A stretch of DNA of 64,000 nt from Rhizomys pruinosus (GCA_009823505.1 VZQC01007129.1:116669-180668), one strand, 5' to 3'; numbered from the stretch's first letter, positions 24,649 through 36,565 are shown. Made by a program: numbers and translations. Notes: generated from the sequence alone by a model not told the origin.

Positions 24649-25090
24649 TGAGAAGTTACCCAGAGACAAGAAATGAAAGAAATGGACTCAGAGAAATGGT
24701 TCGGGAGATAGACCCAGTTTTATTCATGCCAGCAATGTTTTTATATACTAAAAGCTACTGTGTTCTCGGCAAGGAAGTCGGGGGCAGGAGGAACAGAAGG
24801 ACGAGCCACCTTGGCTCCTACCAGGGGGCTGCAGAGCTCCTGTTTGTGCAACCAGTAAACTAGAGGTGTGACATTTTGCTCGGTACCTTAAGGGAAGAGG
24901 CCATCCAGGTCTGGAACTTTGCAGAGATAGGTGAGGCAGGAAACACTGCAATATCCCGACCTCACGGAGAAGCTACAGATAGCTCACGGAGACAACATGA
25001 ATGCCCATAGAGATATCAGATCTCAGAAGTTCTGGGGCAGGTCTTACAGGTCCGCCTTGAGCCAGGCAAAGTTTCATTCCTACAAAGGTA
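24649..25090 (-). mobile_element. Probable solo LTR, antisense
   Basis: On the minus strand the segment has a core promoter ('tatataaaaac', near 24740), an 'aataaaac' polyadenylation signal 20 bases on, a pyrimidine-rich stretch and an end in '...taacttctca', that is, the CA expected of an LTR. These features fit a class II-like (ERVK-type) LTR. The far end (U3 start) and a target-site duplication could not be fixed, and no internal retroviral sequence is attached, so it may be a solo LTR. Confidence 0.5.
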
Positions 25091-25109
25091 CACATTTGAA
25101 GGGCAAGGG

Positions 25110-25215
25110 ACAATTTTGTGGAGTGGGTTCTCTCCTGCCTTTAGGAGTTCCAGGGACTGAACTCAGTTTGCAAGGCTTGTTTGGCAAGTGCTTTATTTAC
25201 TGGTTCATCCTGTCC
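25110..25215 (-). repeat. B3/B4-type SINE fragment, antisense
   Basis: 'gagttccagggactgaact', 'caaggcttgtttggcaagt' and 'ttactggttcatcctgtc' match the reversed head of old B3/B4 SINEs. Confidence 0.6.
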
Positions 25216-25267
25216 TGATGGTCCTAAATTCTCTTTGAGACAAATCATAGCTGGATATTAAGGTCTG

Positions 25268-25518
25268 GATCTTTTTTTTTCCTTGGTATTTTTGAGATAG
25301 GGTCTCTCTTTAGTCCTAGCTGATCTGGAGCTCACTCTGTAGACCAGGCTGGTCTTGAACTCGCAGAGATCTGCCTGCCTCTGCCTCCAGAGTGCTGGGA
25401 TTGAAGGCGTGCGGGCACTAAAGATAGTTCTTAACTGCCATGTGGGTGCTGGGAATCAAACCTGGGTCCTCTGCAAGAGCAGTCAGAGCTTTTAACCTCT
25501 GAGCCATCTCTCCAGCAC
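25268..25518 (-). repeat. B2-head/B1 composite SINE, antisense
   Basis: On the minus strand the element begins with about 100 bases of B2 (25417-25518, 'tgctggagagatggctcag' to 'gttaagaactatctttag'). It then passes directly into a B1 (25268-25413) that ends in an A tail. No A-rich linker or target repeat separates the two parts. The same order and nearly the same B2 breakpoint occur at 57238-57480. Confidence 0.85.
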
Positions 25519-26004
25519 AAAGTAGATATGCACTCAAATACTACTTCTGTTAAGTGTGAACTTGGATAGGTTACTTGAATTTTGCAACTTTATGTTTGTC
25601 TATACAGGGCATCATAACATCTATTGTCAGTTAAGTGGAGATGATCCATGTAAAAACTTTTAGTCTTTAATATTAGGAAATCAATATCTGTTATTTTTCC
25701 TTCTTTGAGTTTGATATTCAGGATTATTTTTATAATGAATGTTCTATATTTTGAAATGAGGATTAGTTTTCATACTTTATAATTACTTGATTATAAAAGT
25801 AACATAATATGTGAGCATATAGATGGTTAGAAGAAACTTTCTTCTATTTAATTCCATTTTAATAGAAAAAACCTATGGTGCGTAAATCAGAAAATCTAAA
25901 GTCTTATACATATAATTGGCTTTTGTCATTCTAAATACTGGTTACATTAATCTTAATAATTTATAAGATACTTAATTTATAAGATACTTAATCCATTATA
26001 GCAT

Positions 26005-26160
26005 TTTTGTTTGCTTCTGAGAAATGGTCTCTCTGTAGCCCCAGCTAGCCCATAACTTATTAGGTAAAACATCTCAGGGTGGATTGGATTTCACCAGGCT
26101 TCACTGGCCTCTGCCAACTGAGTGCTGAGATTAAAGGGATCTGCCACCATGCCCAGCTGC
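26005..26160 (-). repeat. B1-like SINE, antisense, disrupted
   Basis: 'tctctctgtagccccagct' at one end and 'tgccaccatgcccagct' at the other, with foreign bases in the middle ('ttattaggtaaaacatctc'). Confidence 0.75.
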
Positions 26161-26514
26161 ATTTTAGTATTGAAAAAATGCTCATTTCAATTCTCAGACT
26201 GGATTTGGAAATTTAATTTAATAATTAGAATGTTAAGAAGATAAATAGGTCTCATTTTCAGGTGTTTTTAAAGTGTTCATTACCTTTAATAAATGAATGT
26301 TAAAATATGCACTTTTCTAACAATTAGGCTATTAAGAAAAATTTTAATTTAGCAGTCGAATGCATTTTTAAAAATATTTCCTTTTTAAAAACATTTTATG
26401 GATTTTTTTCAGAATTTCATAGACTGTATTTTGAACATATTCATTCTCCCTTTGCCATTTTTGCCTCAATATTAGTACCCAGCATCCCTGACTTCATGTG
26501 CTCTACTAGAGTTA

Positions 26515-26697
26515 TGTATTTATTATTCTTATTTTGTGTATGTGTGCAATGCCTGCATGTAGGTGGGTGTATCCAGGGATGTCAGAAGAGGGGTCGGATC
26601 CCCTGGAACCAGAGTTAAGCATGGTGGTTAGCCACCATGAGGGTGCATTGCAAAAGCAGACAGTGTTCTTAACCACTAAGCCATCTCTCCAGCCCCC
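26515..26697 (-). repeat. B2 SINE, antisense, with deletion
   Basis: 'gcaatgcctgcatgtaggtg', 'ggatcccctggaaccagag' and 'ccatctctccagccccc'. Part of the region between the middle and the head is deleted. Confidence 0.88.
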
Positions 26698-26737
26698 ATT
26701 TTTCTTTTTTTAAAAGATCTATTGAGTCTAATTTGTG

Positions 26738-27030
26738 TTCTGTTGGGGAAAATGAAGCCACCTGTGGCTTCTTTTGTACTAAATTACCTGCATGTCTGCT
26801 TACACTGAAACCTGGCCTTGACTGTGCATTAGCAAGCCTGTGACACCTTGAGATCAAAGGCACTCAGGAGTTCTTGTTGATGCTAGTACTCCTGATGTTA
26901 TGGAACTTGAGGCACAGGGTCTGAAGCCAGGTCCTGAGATATGATGTCACTCTGGGTATAAAAACAGAATGCTGTGAGTCAATAAATGAGTCCTTTTTAC
27001 CATCTGACAGGGACTACCAGCCATTATTTG
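26738..27030 (+). mobile_element. LTR, sense (copy 1 of a family present twice)
   Basis: Contains 'gggtataaaaacagaatg' (TATA box) followed by 'gtcaataaatgagtcc' (polyadenylation signal). The whole segment aligns by eye with the reverse complement of 58330-58620, including 'gaaacctggcc', 'gcattagcaa' and 'ctgagatatgatgtcactct'. Its promoter and poly(A) layout is that of an LTR, probably an ERVL/MaLR-type rodent family. I cannot name the family. Confidence 0.7.
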
Positions 27031-27425
27031 CACACATATTCTTAGTCCTTGAGGCTTGTGTAGTTGTTACCAGTGGGTTGGATGGTGACCAATCAGGTCA
27101 CTAACTTGGGAACCTGGTGTGGGCCAGTGGGTTGGACAGAGGTCAAGCAGATCACCAACTCTGGAAGGTGGTGTGGGGCTGGAAGGAGACACATCAGGTC
27201 ACCAGCTGTGCAGTGTGGCAAGTGCCCCAGTGGGAATTAGACTGTAGAGTGCCAATCAGGTGACAGTCTGGGAATTAGGCTGTAGAATAGCCATCAGGCA
27301 GCAGCCTGGCATTAGACTGTAGAGTGCCAAGCAGGCAGCAGTCTGGAGGATCCGGGAGTGCCATTAGGGCACTGGCTGGTGTAGTTGTTAGATTAGATAA
27401 GAGGGCAGTGAGAAGGTTGTCAAGC
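27031..27425 (+). repeat. Degenerate tandem repeats in LTR-element interior
   Basis: Two units of about 54 bp starting 'ccagtgggttgga' (27070-27177) are followed by three units of about 38 bp built on 'attagactgtagagtgcca' (27235-27345). They directly follow the LTR on its downstream side, as internal sequence would. No coding potential was seen. Confidence 0.7.
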
Positions 27426-27429
27426 TTTG

Positions 27430-28290
27430 GCCCCAGGCTTTACGACAGCTGCTGGCCGCTTTCTTGGGTCTTCCCTTTTCCCTGTAATCTACCTGCAGTG
27501 GAGAGAAACCACAATGTTCTTCAGGTACATTTTGAGAATATCCCTTGAACCTGGTGAACGTCTCAGTTTACTCTCCCTCTCCCAGCTAGGGCTGGAGCTT
27601 TTTGCTCACCTTCCCAAACCATTCTGGGTTTTTGTCTGCCTTGGGCTTGCACAGGTCTTATGCATGCTGTCACAAATGCTGTGGGTTCATATGTGCAATT
27701 ACGCTACTGTCTCCAGGCAACATTGCTTTCTTGTATTCATCCACCACATCTGGCTCTTATGATCCCTTTGTCCACTACTTAAAATGATCCCTACACCATG
27801 GAGGGGAGTGATATAAGTTTCCTATTTAGAGCTGAGCAGTCTGAAGACTCTCATTCTCTGAACTGACCAGTTGTGAGTCTCCGTGTTAATCACCATCTGC
27901 ATTAAGAAGAAGCTTCTATGGTGACAGTTGAGAGAAGCACTAATCTATGCGTATAACAATTACTCATTAGGGGTTGTTTTAATACTATGTCTATTTATCC
28001 AGGAAAATAAAAATAGGCTCTCCCCTACAAATCGTGATCCATTTAGACACAGGTTCCGGGCTTTGTTAACAGTGTCAGATATGGGGTCTATTTATGAAGT
28101 GGGCCTTAAATCCACTCAGAATGTAGGTGGCTATCCCTATAACTCCCATAATCCCATGTCACAATTTCACCAGTGGGAATACCTTTCCAGGCAGTTATAG
28201 CTCACAGGGTTCATAGCTGTGTAAGATTGATGATTACTTTCATCTTCTGGTAGCATGTTCAACACCTCCTAGCACTATGAAAAATCATGA
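27430..28290 (-). mobile_element. Antisense L1 3' UTR
   Basis: Blocks shared in order with 12.4-14.3 kb: 'attctgggtttttgtctg', 'cttgcacaggtcttatgc', 'gtgggccttaaatccac' and 'ttatagctcacagggttc'. No ORF2 sequence remains. The 111-codon frame at 27427-27762 lies inside it and is not a gene. Confidence 0.75.
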
Positions 28291-28462
28291 GTAGAGAGGA
28301 AGCATTGAGGTCAGCACCAGCTTGATTTCTCCTTGTTTATTCTGAGACCCACATGTGTAGTGTTTTCTGAAATAAGATCTTACTGTCTGGAGAGTAACCA
28401 CAAGCAACAACTATGGCTAGTATTGTTTAAAGGTCCATGGGAAATCCATGTCAACAACTCTA

Positions 28463-28607
28463 AAAAAGTGGCGGCACATGCCTTTAATCCCAGCACTCAG
28501 GAGGCAGGAGGATCTCTATGAGTTCAAGGCCAGCCTGGTCTACATAGCAAGTTCCAAGCCATCTGGGGCTACAGGGAGATCCTGTCTCAAAAAGACCAAA
28601 ACAAAAG
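28463..28607 (+). repeat. B1 SINE, sense
   Basis: 'gtggcggcacatgccttta' through 'ctgtctcaaaaagacc'. The first bases of the monomer are missing. Confidence 0.92.
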
Positions 28608-30013
28608 TGAGTCTATTGCTGGTATTAGGCTTTTTTTTTTTTTTTTTGCTAACCTGTGGTGTCTGGTTAGGCCAGTGAATCCCCATGATAAGATAATTCT
28701 ATCTAAGCTTTTATATATTGTAAATGTATATATTTTAAGAACTGTCTGGAGTAGTAAGTTTCCATACAACTTTTTCAAAAGACTTTTAGTTTCAGTTATC
28801 GATTCCATTATTTTCTTTTCTTCCATGCCATCACCTTCTCCATCCAATGTAACCCTTCTTATTCCTGTGGCTTTATTTATATAACCTTTAATGGATGTTC
28901 TGTTTGAAAATATATCATATTTTCCAATGTTGTTGGCAGTATTTTACCTTTCTGTTTTTTATTTCATTACTCACTTTTAGCCCTTCTGGTGTCTGAATAA
29001 ATAACTTGTATATACAAGACAGATGCTGACACTAATGTCTTGAAGGGCATATTTTTTTTCAAGATGAATCTACCTTGTTCTTTTAACTTACTTTACAGAT
29101 TTTGGAATATACAATAACCTTTGTTTTTTACCCTACTGTGTCTTATTTACTGTCACCTGATCTTGCTCTTGAAGATCCAGAAGAACTGTAGTTTGTCCTT
29201 TTAATGCTCCAAAAATAGCACGCTCACCTAAGGCCACGGCGGAAGTGCGTTCACTACAATCAATGTCTCAGAATAGAAGCACAGCTCTGCTGTGTTGTCA
29301 CAGTGTTGCTCCTTTCCCATATTTTGTAGTGTCACTATTTCCAGGGAGAATTGAGACTCAGTGTCAGCACTTTCCTTGTATCTTAGTGGCAATCAGTATT
29401 CTGGCTTTGTAGCCTGAGAAGAAAAGGCTTCTTTGTCCATATCTGTTCTGACAGTTTGATATATTTACGTTTATCTCATGAATATCATTTGGTGGTATTT
29501 TTGGCATTCAGTAAAAATAGAAGTTTTTCTGCTGTACAGAGCGATAGTTTATAATAAAATTTATATTGCGATGTTCGTGGCAGAAATTATGATCAAGCTA
29601 GATGATTCTTTGCATGCTAACTAATCTCAATATTTTGATTTCATTTAATCTGGAAAGCAAGTTACAATCTCCATTTAAAATTATTTCAAATAGATTATTC
29701 TTGTCTTTTGAAGTTATTCACCATTGTGATAAAAAACACAACATCGTTCTAAAAGGTGCTTTATGTAAGTAAATAATAATAATGTCTTTAATCTGAGTAC
29801 ACACATGGATTTTGACAGGAAAATGAAGTCTCTTTGCTGGAATTCAGTCTTCCTCAAGTGAACCCATATTGTTTAACTGAGGTTTGATTTTGATCCTGTG
29901 GGAATCTGACTCATCAATAGCAATTAAAATCCCACTCTATCAACTTATTTTTATTAATATTTTAATAAATATGTTTGATAAACTAAAGGCCATTTCACGT
30001 TCTATTTATTTAT
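28608..30013. other. No feature recognised
   Basis: AT-rich, with one T run at 28632-28647. A CpG-bearing patch near 29218-29260 stands out slightly from its surroundings but gives no open frame. Confidence 0.4.
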
Positions 30014-30413
30014 TATTTTGGTCTTTAAAATATTTTATTTACTATTTTTATTTTATCCGTATGAGTGTATTATCTGCATGCATGCATGTATGTAAGTATA
30101 CCCATGTCATGCAATGTCCAAGGAGGTCAGAAGAGGGCATTGAATTCCCTGGAACTAGAATTAAGGACAGTTGTTAGCCGTGATGTAGGTGCTGGGAATC
30201 AAATCTTGGTCCTCTGCTAGAGCAGCCAGTGTTCTTAACTGCTGAGCCACCTCTCCAGGCCCTATTTTGGTCTATTTTGAGACAAGTCTCTCTGTAGCCC
30301 CAGCTGGCCTGGAATTCACTTTGTAGACCAGGCTGGCTTCAATTTCATAGAAATCTGCCTGCCTCTGCCTCGCTAGTGCTGGGATTAAAGGTCTGTGCCA
30401 CCATGCCTGGCTC
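30014..30413 (-). repeat. B1 SINE, antisense, split by a B2
   Basis: The B1 body lies at 30263-30413 ('gacaagtctctctgtagccc' to 'ccaccatgcctggct'). Its reversed A tail lies left of the inserted B2. The B1 is therefore older than the B2. Confidence 0.9.
30025..30262 (-). repeat. B2 SINE, antisense, inserted in B1, with TSD
   Basis: 'gagtgtattatctgcatgc', 'gaattccctggaactagaa' and 'gccacctctccaggccc'. The target-site duplication 'tattttggtct' is perfect (30014-30024 and 30263-30273). Confidence 0.95.
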
Positions 30414-31199
30414 ATTTGACATTTTAAATTAAAAATGTTACTTTTTATAGAAGGCATTGCACCTTCATCTTAATACACCTATTAACATTAAATTTATGCT
30501 GGAAACAAACAAATGTTCCTGTTCACATAAATGAATAAACTGTGGTGTATCATCAGCAAAACGGAATATCACTGAACATTTAAAAGGACAGAGATTTTAA
30601 TGCATACTATTGCATAAATGAAACTTAACTACTTTGTACTAAATGACATTAGCATACAATTTCCAAGACATTAGAGAGCAATTCTACAAGCTGCCTCAAG
30701 GATTCACTCTACCACCTTCAACCTCCTTTATGTCCTTTCTCAGGCACCAACATGAAAAAAAGTAGCGGTTTTTTTCAACATCTGGAGGATGGTAGTAGGC
30801 TCTATAGACCCATCTTTTAAAGAAAATTAATAATGTATGCATTAGTCTGAATACTATGATCTACGGATTAGAGGGAAAGCAAATAGCACCATGTGACCAA
30901 AATTTTGCACCCTGGCTGTGTGTCAAAGCTTCTGAAAATTTCAAAATGAGTAAGACTCTTTGAATTCATGTTAGGGTCCTACTGGTTTTGTATTGTCTTC
31001 AAAATTTGGACAGAAATGCTGTTTGGTTTTAGCTTTGGGCTGAGGTTTTAGAAGACTTGTGGATGGAGATTACCTTTATTTTGATTCATCGAACATTTTA
31101 GTGCACATTTAGTGCACATTTAGTGGTGTTAAATACCCTCATTATTACATAACCAATGTGGACCCGGCTTTTCTTTAGAAAACTTAATTTTCATATTCA
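30414..31199. other. No feature recognised
   Basis: AT-rich, no gene or repeat recognised apart from a tandem 'agtgcacattt' pair near 31101-31122. Confidence 0.4.
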
Positions 31200-31940
31200 A
31201 TATCCAGCTATCTTTTATTTTCTACACACTTTGTTTGCTAACCAGCCTTCCACTTTCTGTTCCTATGATTAGATTCTTTTAGGTACATCAAGTAAGTGGT
31301 CATGAGTGTAGTATTTTCCTTTCCCTGGCAAAGATCTTCTGGGACTGTGTTACTTCACTCAGCATGATGTCCTCTAGCTCCAGCCATTTTCCTGCAAAGC
31401 TCATGATGTCATCTTTCTTTACTGCTGCATAGAACTCCATTGTGTAGATGTATCACATTTTCTCTATCCACTCATCAGTTGAGGGGCATTTAGGTTTGTT
31501 CCAGCTCCTTGCTATTGTGAAGAGAGCTGAAATAAACATGGCCGTGCATGTATCTCTGCGGTGGGGTGAGTCTTGAGGGTACATGCCTAGGAGTGGTATG
31601 GCTGGGTCAGGTGGCAAGTTCATTCCAAGTCTTCCAAGGGTTCTCCACACTGCTTTCCACAATGGCTGTACGAGTTTACATTCCCACCAGCAATGGATGA
31701 GTGTTCCCCTTTCCCCACAACCTCTCCAGCCCTTGGTATCATTTGTTTTCTTGATCCTAGCCAGTCTTATTGGAGTAAGATGATATCTTAAAGTGGTTTT
31801 GATTTGCATTTCCTTAATGATTAGTGATGTTGAACACTTCTTAAGGTGTTTCTCAGCCATCTCTAATTCCTCACTTGTGAAGTCTCTATTCAGCTCTTTG
31901 CTCCATCTATTGACTGGGTCATTTGTTTGTGTCATTCAAA
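31200..31940 (-). mobile_element. L1 fragment, antisense: C-terminal part of ORF2
   Basis: A minus-strand frame from 31935 to 31453 (160 codons, running on in frame a little further) encodes the C-terminal third of L1 ORF2. L1 ORF2 is the endonuclease/reverse transcriptase that copies L1 RNA into DNA. Visible landmarks are REMQIKTT-like 'KEMQIKTTLRYHLTP', the zinc-knuckle-like 'CWWECKLVQPLWKAVWR' block (residues about 85-101), 'DPAIPLLGMYP' and 'KCPSTDEWIEKM'. The endonuclease and the reverse-transcriptase catalytic centre are missing, so it is inactive. Sequence after the frame follows the ORF2 end and 3' UTR to about 31200, where the border is vague. The 5' truncation point lies within a perfect hairpin (31926-31986). 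Confidence 0.93.
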
Positions 31941-31986
31941 AAAAGAAAACAAACATCTTATGTTTTCTTTTTTTGAATGACACAAA
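31926..31986. repeat. Perfect 26-bp inverted repeat at L1 5' junction
   Basis: Arms at 31926-31951 and 31961-31986 are exact reverse complements, separated by the 9-base loop 'aacatctta'. Each arm contains 'gtcattc' next to a 7-A run. One arm overlaps the 5' end of the truncated L1. Confidence 0.97.
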
Positions 31987-32627
31987 AGTGCTTTATTTCA
32001 TACAGTATTTCTAGTCCTCTCTAAAACCATATGGGCACAACTAGGCTTTCCCTGCCCCATTTGATTAAAATAAATTAATAAAATATATTGCTGTGGATGA
32101 AAAATTTTCACCAACTGAAATTTTCACTGATAAGATTAAATTAGTAATGATAACCGTTTGATAAGAACTCTGACATCTTCTTGCACCCTATAAGTTCATG
32201 GCATCATTATCGTAATTACTTTGGCTAGTCTTTACAAATCCTGATTTTTAACGCACAACAGAATTCAGCATTAAGTCATGACATACAGTTGAGATACCTT
32301 TACCTCCTGCTGCTCACTATGTTTTTCTGAGTGTGGTCTGAAAGATTCAATCTTGGAGTATCAAAGTTGGTGAGATGGCTGGTCAGTATCACAGGAATGC
32401 TGGGGGATGATGTATATGAAATATTCCATGAATACAATAAAAAGGCTGATTCCATTTACAATTTCCCTAGTGTGAACCAAGAATCACATGGTAATTGATT
32501 AATATATCTACACATGAAATTTTAGGGAATGAAGCAAACAGAGCTATTTCTATATTTATATGGTTACAAGCATTTGTATCCATATAAATATATACCAGGG
32601 AATGTGTATGCATTGTTGTTTTCGTTG

Positions 32628-32770
32628 TTGGATTTTTGAGGCACGTTCTTGTGCTGTACCCAGGCTGTCTTAAACTCATTATGTAGCCAAGGCTGGCTAT
32701 TTCATAGAGATTCTCCTGAATCAGCTCCCAAGTACCATATTTTGGGTGTGTACTTCTACACCTGGCTCGT
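32628..32770 (-). repeat. B1-like SINE, antisense, old
   Basis: 'tacccaggctgtcttaaac', 'tgtagccaaggctggct' and a closing 'tctacacctggctcg'; diverged. Confidence 0.75.
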
Positions 32771-33599
32771 GAATGCATGTCTACCATTTACTATTAATAT
32801 ATGAAAGACATACAAAGTATTATGATATACTTTATTTAACTGAAAAAGGATTTCTGGCTATGTGTGGAAGATTGCAGAGCAAATAAATGAACAAAATTAA
32901 AGTTAATATGACTTAAAATGTATAACAAGTCTTTATAATTGCTAGGTTACTATGATATGTGTGGTAGGCATGTGGTGAATTGATTTAAATAGCAATTCTA
33001 CTTAATACAAAAATTAATGTAATTTTATTTGGCAACAATATATAACTATTCCCAGGCTTAATATGTTGTTTCAATCAAATTGCAAGTTTTCCATCCTTTT
33101 CTGCCTCCCATCTCACAGAAGCTATTGTATAAGAGCATATGAACATAGGATTTTTCCATGTGCACACATAAACTTGCAGTCCTTTTTTGTAGTTTCTGTT
33201 TAATTTTCATATACAAATCATATGGCTTATATGGGATCTTCAAGACTTCTGTAGCTGAGAATAGGCAGACACTACGAGAATGCTTAGTATGCTGGTTAGT
33301 ATGGTCTAATTCACAGATGCTTTCACTTCGGAAGGCTAGGAACAAGTCTGCACAATTCATTTATGTTCGCCTTCTGAAAATTAATGTGAATGTTGTCGAG
33401 TTGGAAACTTTACATAGAAAATAATTTATTCATATATGACAGCCATCCATCTCTAGGCCATGCTGAATGATTGCCTATAAAACGTCCATGTCCTAGTTTA
33501 GGGATTCTGAAACATTTTACTGTATTTGTTCAAAGAAGCTTTGCCAATGAAATTAACTGAAGAATTGTAAGATAAGGTGATTATTGTGGATTATCCAGC
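32771..33599. other. No feature recognised
   Basis: Overlapping open frames of 88 and 100 codons on opposite strands (33058-33424) have no recognisable domain. I do not call them genes. Confidence 0.4.
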
Positions 33600-33930
33600 T
33601 GTGTTCAATATAATCATATTGGATCCTTACAAGAGGCAAGGGGTTCAGAGTCAGAAAGAGAGATTGCATGATCCTCTGTAACTGGATTTGGAGACACAAA
33701 ATGAGGCAAGGGATGCAAGTGGTGCATTAGACATAAGCAAGGAAAAAAACATTCTCCCCGTGGGTCTCCAGGAGGACCAGCCTTACTCCTACTTTGGTTT
33801 TTGCCCAGTAGGACAAATTTCAAATTTCTGACCTCCAGAAATATAAGCTAAAATAAATGTTGTTAGCCACCAAGTTTTGGTCGTTGGCAGTCGCAGAGTT
33901 TATTGTATGAACGTAACAACCATAAAACTG
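33600..33930 (+). mobile_element. Possible MaLR/MLT1-type LTR
   Basis: The order 'ggatccttacaagaggcaag', 'tctgacctccagaaatata', 'aaataaatgttgttagccac' and a closing run with 'gcagtcgcagagtttatt' resembles the downstream half of an ancient MaLR LTR. Family by memory only. Confidence 0.5.
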
Positions 33931-34109
33931 CTATAACTGTCAGATCTTTATATGAGTTGAGATTTTACTCACTGTGCTCTAATGTTACCTGTACGTGAGA
34001 GAATGTCTGTTCTTATATGTTTTGTTACCCATAAGTAAAAGTAGATGTGACTTGAGCATTTGTGTTAGAGCAGTAATATGTACCTTACTACAATTCTATG
34101 ACAGCTTTT

Positions 34110-34149
34110 TAATTTATTATTATTATTATTGTTATTATTATTATTAATT
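34110..34149. repeat. ATT trinucleotide repeat
   Basis: (ATT) units with one GTT interruption, at the tail of the following antisense B1. Confidence 0.9.
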
Positions 34150-34297
34150 TTGCTACAAGGGTCTCCCTATAGCCTCAGCTGGCACGGAACTCAAATTTGT
34201 AGACCAGGCTGCCCTTCCATCTCACAGATACAGATATCTGCCTGCCATTGACTCCCAAGTGCTGGATTTAAAGGTATATGCCACCATGCCAGTCTCT
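34150..34297 (-). repeat. B1-like SINE, antisense
   Basis: 'gggtctccctatagcctcag', 'tagaccaggctgcccttcc' and 'tgccaccatgccagtct', with the ATT run in place of its A tail. Confidence 0.85.
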
Positions 34298-34669
34298 ACA
34301 GTAGGTTTTAAGTCATGCATGCAGCCTGTGACACTTTCTTAGGAAGAGAATCCCCATGTTTACAAATAATTTATAATATGTATCTATAGAGGAAAGGATA
34401 TATTTGCAATAACCTTGCCTGTATATAGCAAATAGAGCTAATCACAGAATTCTCTAGTTGATAGAATAAGGAATGGTTTATTTGCTCCCATACTTGGGGT
34501 CAAGACAGGTGCCATAGAAAGAAGAGGAATGAAAGGACACAATACCTTCTGGGCAATCTTAGAGATGCTGAGATAGCATCTGAGATAGACATCTCATTAC
34601 TGCCATCAAGTCTGTCTGGTTCTTAACTACTCTCAATGAAGCTGTAATCAACTGAAGAGAACAAAGAGC

Positions 34670-34757
34670 TGATACTTGTAGTCTCATTACCTGGTAAGTG
34701 GAGGCAGAGGATCAGGAGTTCAAGGCAAGAATGTGCTAAGTGCAACTTTGTCTAAAC
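34670..34757 (+). repeat. B1 fragment, sense, old
   Basis: 'gtggaggcagaggatcagga' and 'gttcaaggcaagaatgtg' followed by 'actttgtct'. The first third is degraded. Confidence 0.55.
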
Positions 34758-36289
34758 GAATGGAAGATGTGAGGAAAATGAAGGGAAAATAACCACAGAA
34801 TCAGAACTACTTTCACCCTTCTACAGCAGGCCTCTTACACATGAGCAAAGGAACTTGTGTTCCAAGAGTTTTGTGTGGCTGGACTCAGACTATCCTCAAG
34901 TTTCATTTTTCATGCACAGCACTTGAGTTTGTGTGAACGAGGCCTGGTGAACACTTTGCAGCTTAACCTTTTTATTTAGACTCTGTATGAGGTATTCAAA
35001 ATTCCATGATTCCATTCCCAAAATACACATGTGCCCACTTCCATGGCTGGTGCTGGCCTCTTACACTTCTCTATTCCATCTAAGAGAGGTTTCTTTGATC
35101 ATATGAGTTCCTTACAGCCTAAGGAATGGACAGCTGCAGTCATTTTCAGGAGAGCAGAGGAAGCTTGATTGTGTAGGGTAGAGCATCCATATGTATGTGA
35201 GTAAACCCCTCACATCAAAGGGATGACCAGGACTGTAAAAGGAATAAACTTGTGTAGTACTTACTATTGACCATAAGTACTGTATTTTATATTTCCATTT
35301 TTCCCAGTCCCTCTTCAAGTCTCCCCATGACCTTTCAATTTTGTGTCCCCTTCTATGATTATTATCATTTACATTTTGTGGTGCTTCATATACCTGTGTT
35401 TAAAGCTGCCCAGTTGGGATTAGATACACCCTCAAGAAAATGCCAACCTCATGAGAATAGTATGGAAACTGAATGATTTGATATTTAAACTTTGACTTTG
35501 AAATTTGCACAATAGTTAAGGGTTGTAAAAGTTTACATCCTGGCTCCATCTTACAGCTTCCACTTCACAGATAAGAAAATTATGAGCTAAATGGGTTAGA
35601 TATGTGGAGTCCTAGAGGCATTGGGTACCAGAGATAGACTTTATTTCAAGGTATTTGATAAGCATTTGTGAGATCCAAGAGCGTAGGAACATAAGGAACC
35701 AAAGAGACAAACCATTTCTTTTCCAGGTCCTAGAGTGAGGAAGGGGCATTCAGAGGTGCTGGGATTTATGGCTTCTGATGGTTCAGTAAGGTGAGGAAAA
35801 CTACTTAAGAAAGGGGGCTCCATTAGTACAGGAAAAGGATTTGGATTTGAATTTACTTTATGTAAGAGACATGCCATTTGGTAGAAATGAATCATCCTTT
35901 TCCTTTTCCCTCCATATTTTAAATGAACTGCTAAAACCTACCACATGTATTTACAAAGCCAGTGACACAGCTGGGATTTTATTATAGATCTGCCACAATG
36001 AAAGATAATGTGAAGTTATTTCTCTGTACTGAGGATGCAACTTGTAATCATGTCCCTGGTTTTAAAAGAATTGAAAAAGTGTGTCTGAAATCTGAGTTGA
36101 TTCGCAGGAGCATAAATTAAGATACAAGATTTTGCCTGAGAGTGCATCCTTGAATCATCTTTTAAGCCTTTCCATTGCTGAAAGAGTGCTGGATTTCTAT
36201 TAATCAGTAATTCAGTGCCTTTTGAAATATGCTTGTGAGTAAAGTGACTGGAAGAAAAACAGCCCCTGGCCTCTTCACCCAGAAATGGA
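34758..36289. other. No gene seen; weak MIR-like traces
   Basis: A stretch at 35555-35610 ('cttcacagataagaaaatta') resembles a reversed MIR. Open frames of 84-94 codons at 35641-36300 show no recognisable motif. Confidence 0.35.
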
Positions 36290-36565
36290 GTCTCCTTCAA
36301 AAAGCGACCTTCGCCTCCCCTTTCTCCTGCTTAATGGTGAGCTGCTCCTCTAATGTTCACCTGCTCTTCTGTCACCTACTCTGCAGAGATGGCTCCTGCT
36401 ACCTTATCTCTGTAAAAAGACGTCAGGATCAGCATCACTGCAGCATCTCATTAACCCATGATTTTTCTCCATCTGGACCATGAGCTGCTTTAGAGTATTT
36501 GCTACATCATAATCAGTCCAAGATAGTGCATGACAATACCATGCTTATTGAAAGACTAAAACAAT
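36290..36565 (+). repeat. L2-like ancient LINE remnant
   Basis: The end of the segment ('gaccatgagctgctttagag', 'tagtgcatgacaatacc', 'atgcttattgaa') follows the 3' terminus of L2. The C/T-rich part before it fits the L2 3' region. Highly diverged. Confidence 0.45.

Noticed and set aside
27427..27762. 111-codon plus-strand open frame
   Set aside because: It falls in an antisense L1 3' UTR and has no recognisable domain.
32467..32787. 106-codon minus-strand open frame
   Set aside because: Half of it is an old antisense B1 and the rest is unremarkable AT-rich sequence.
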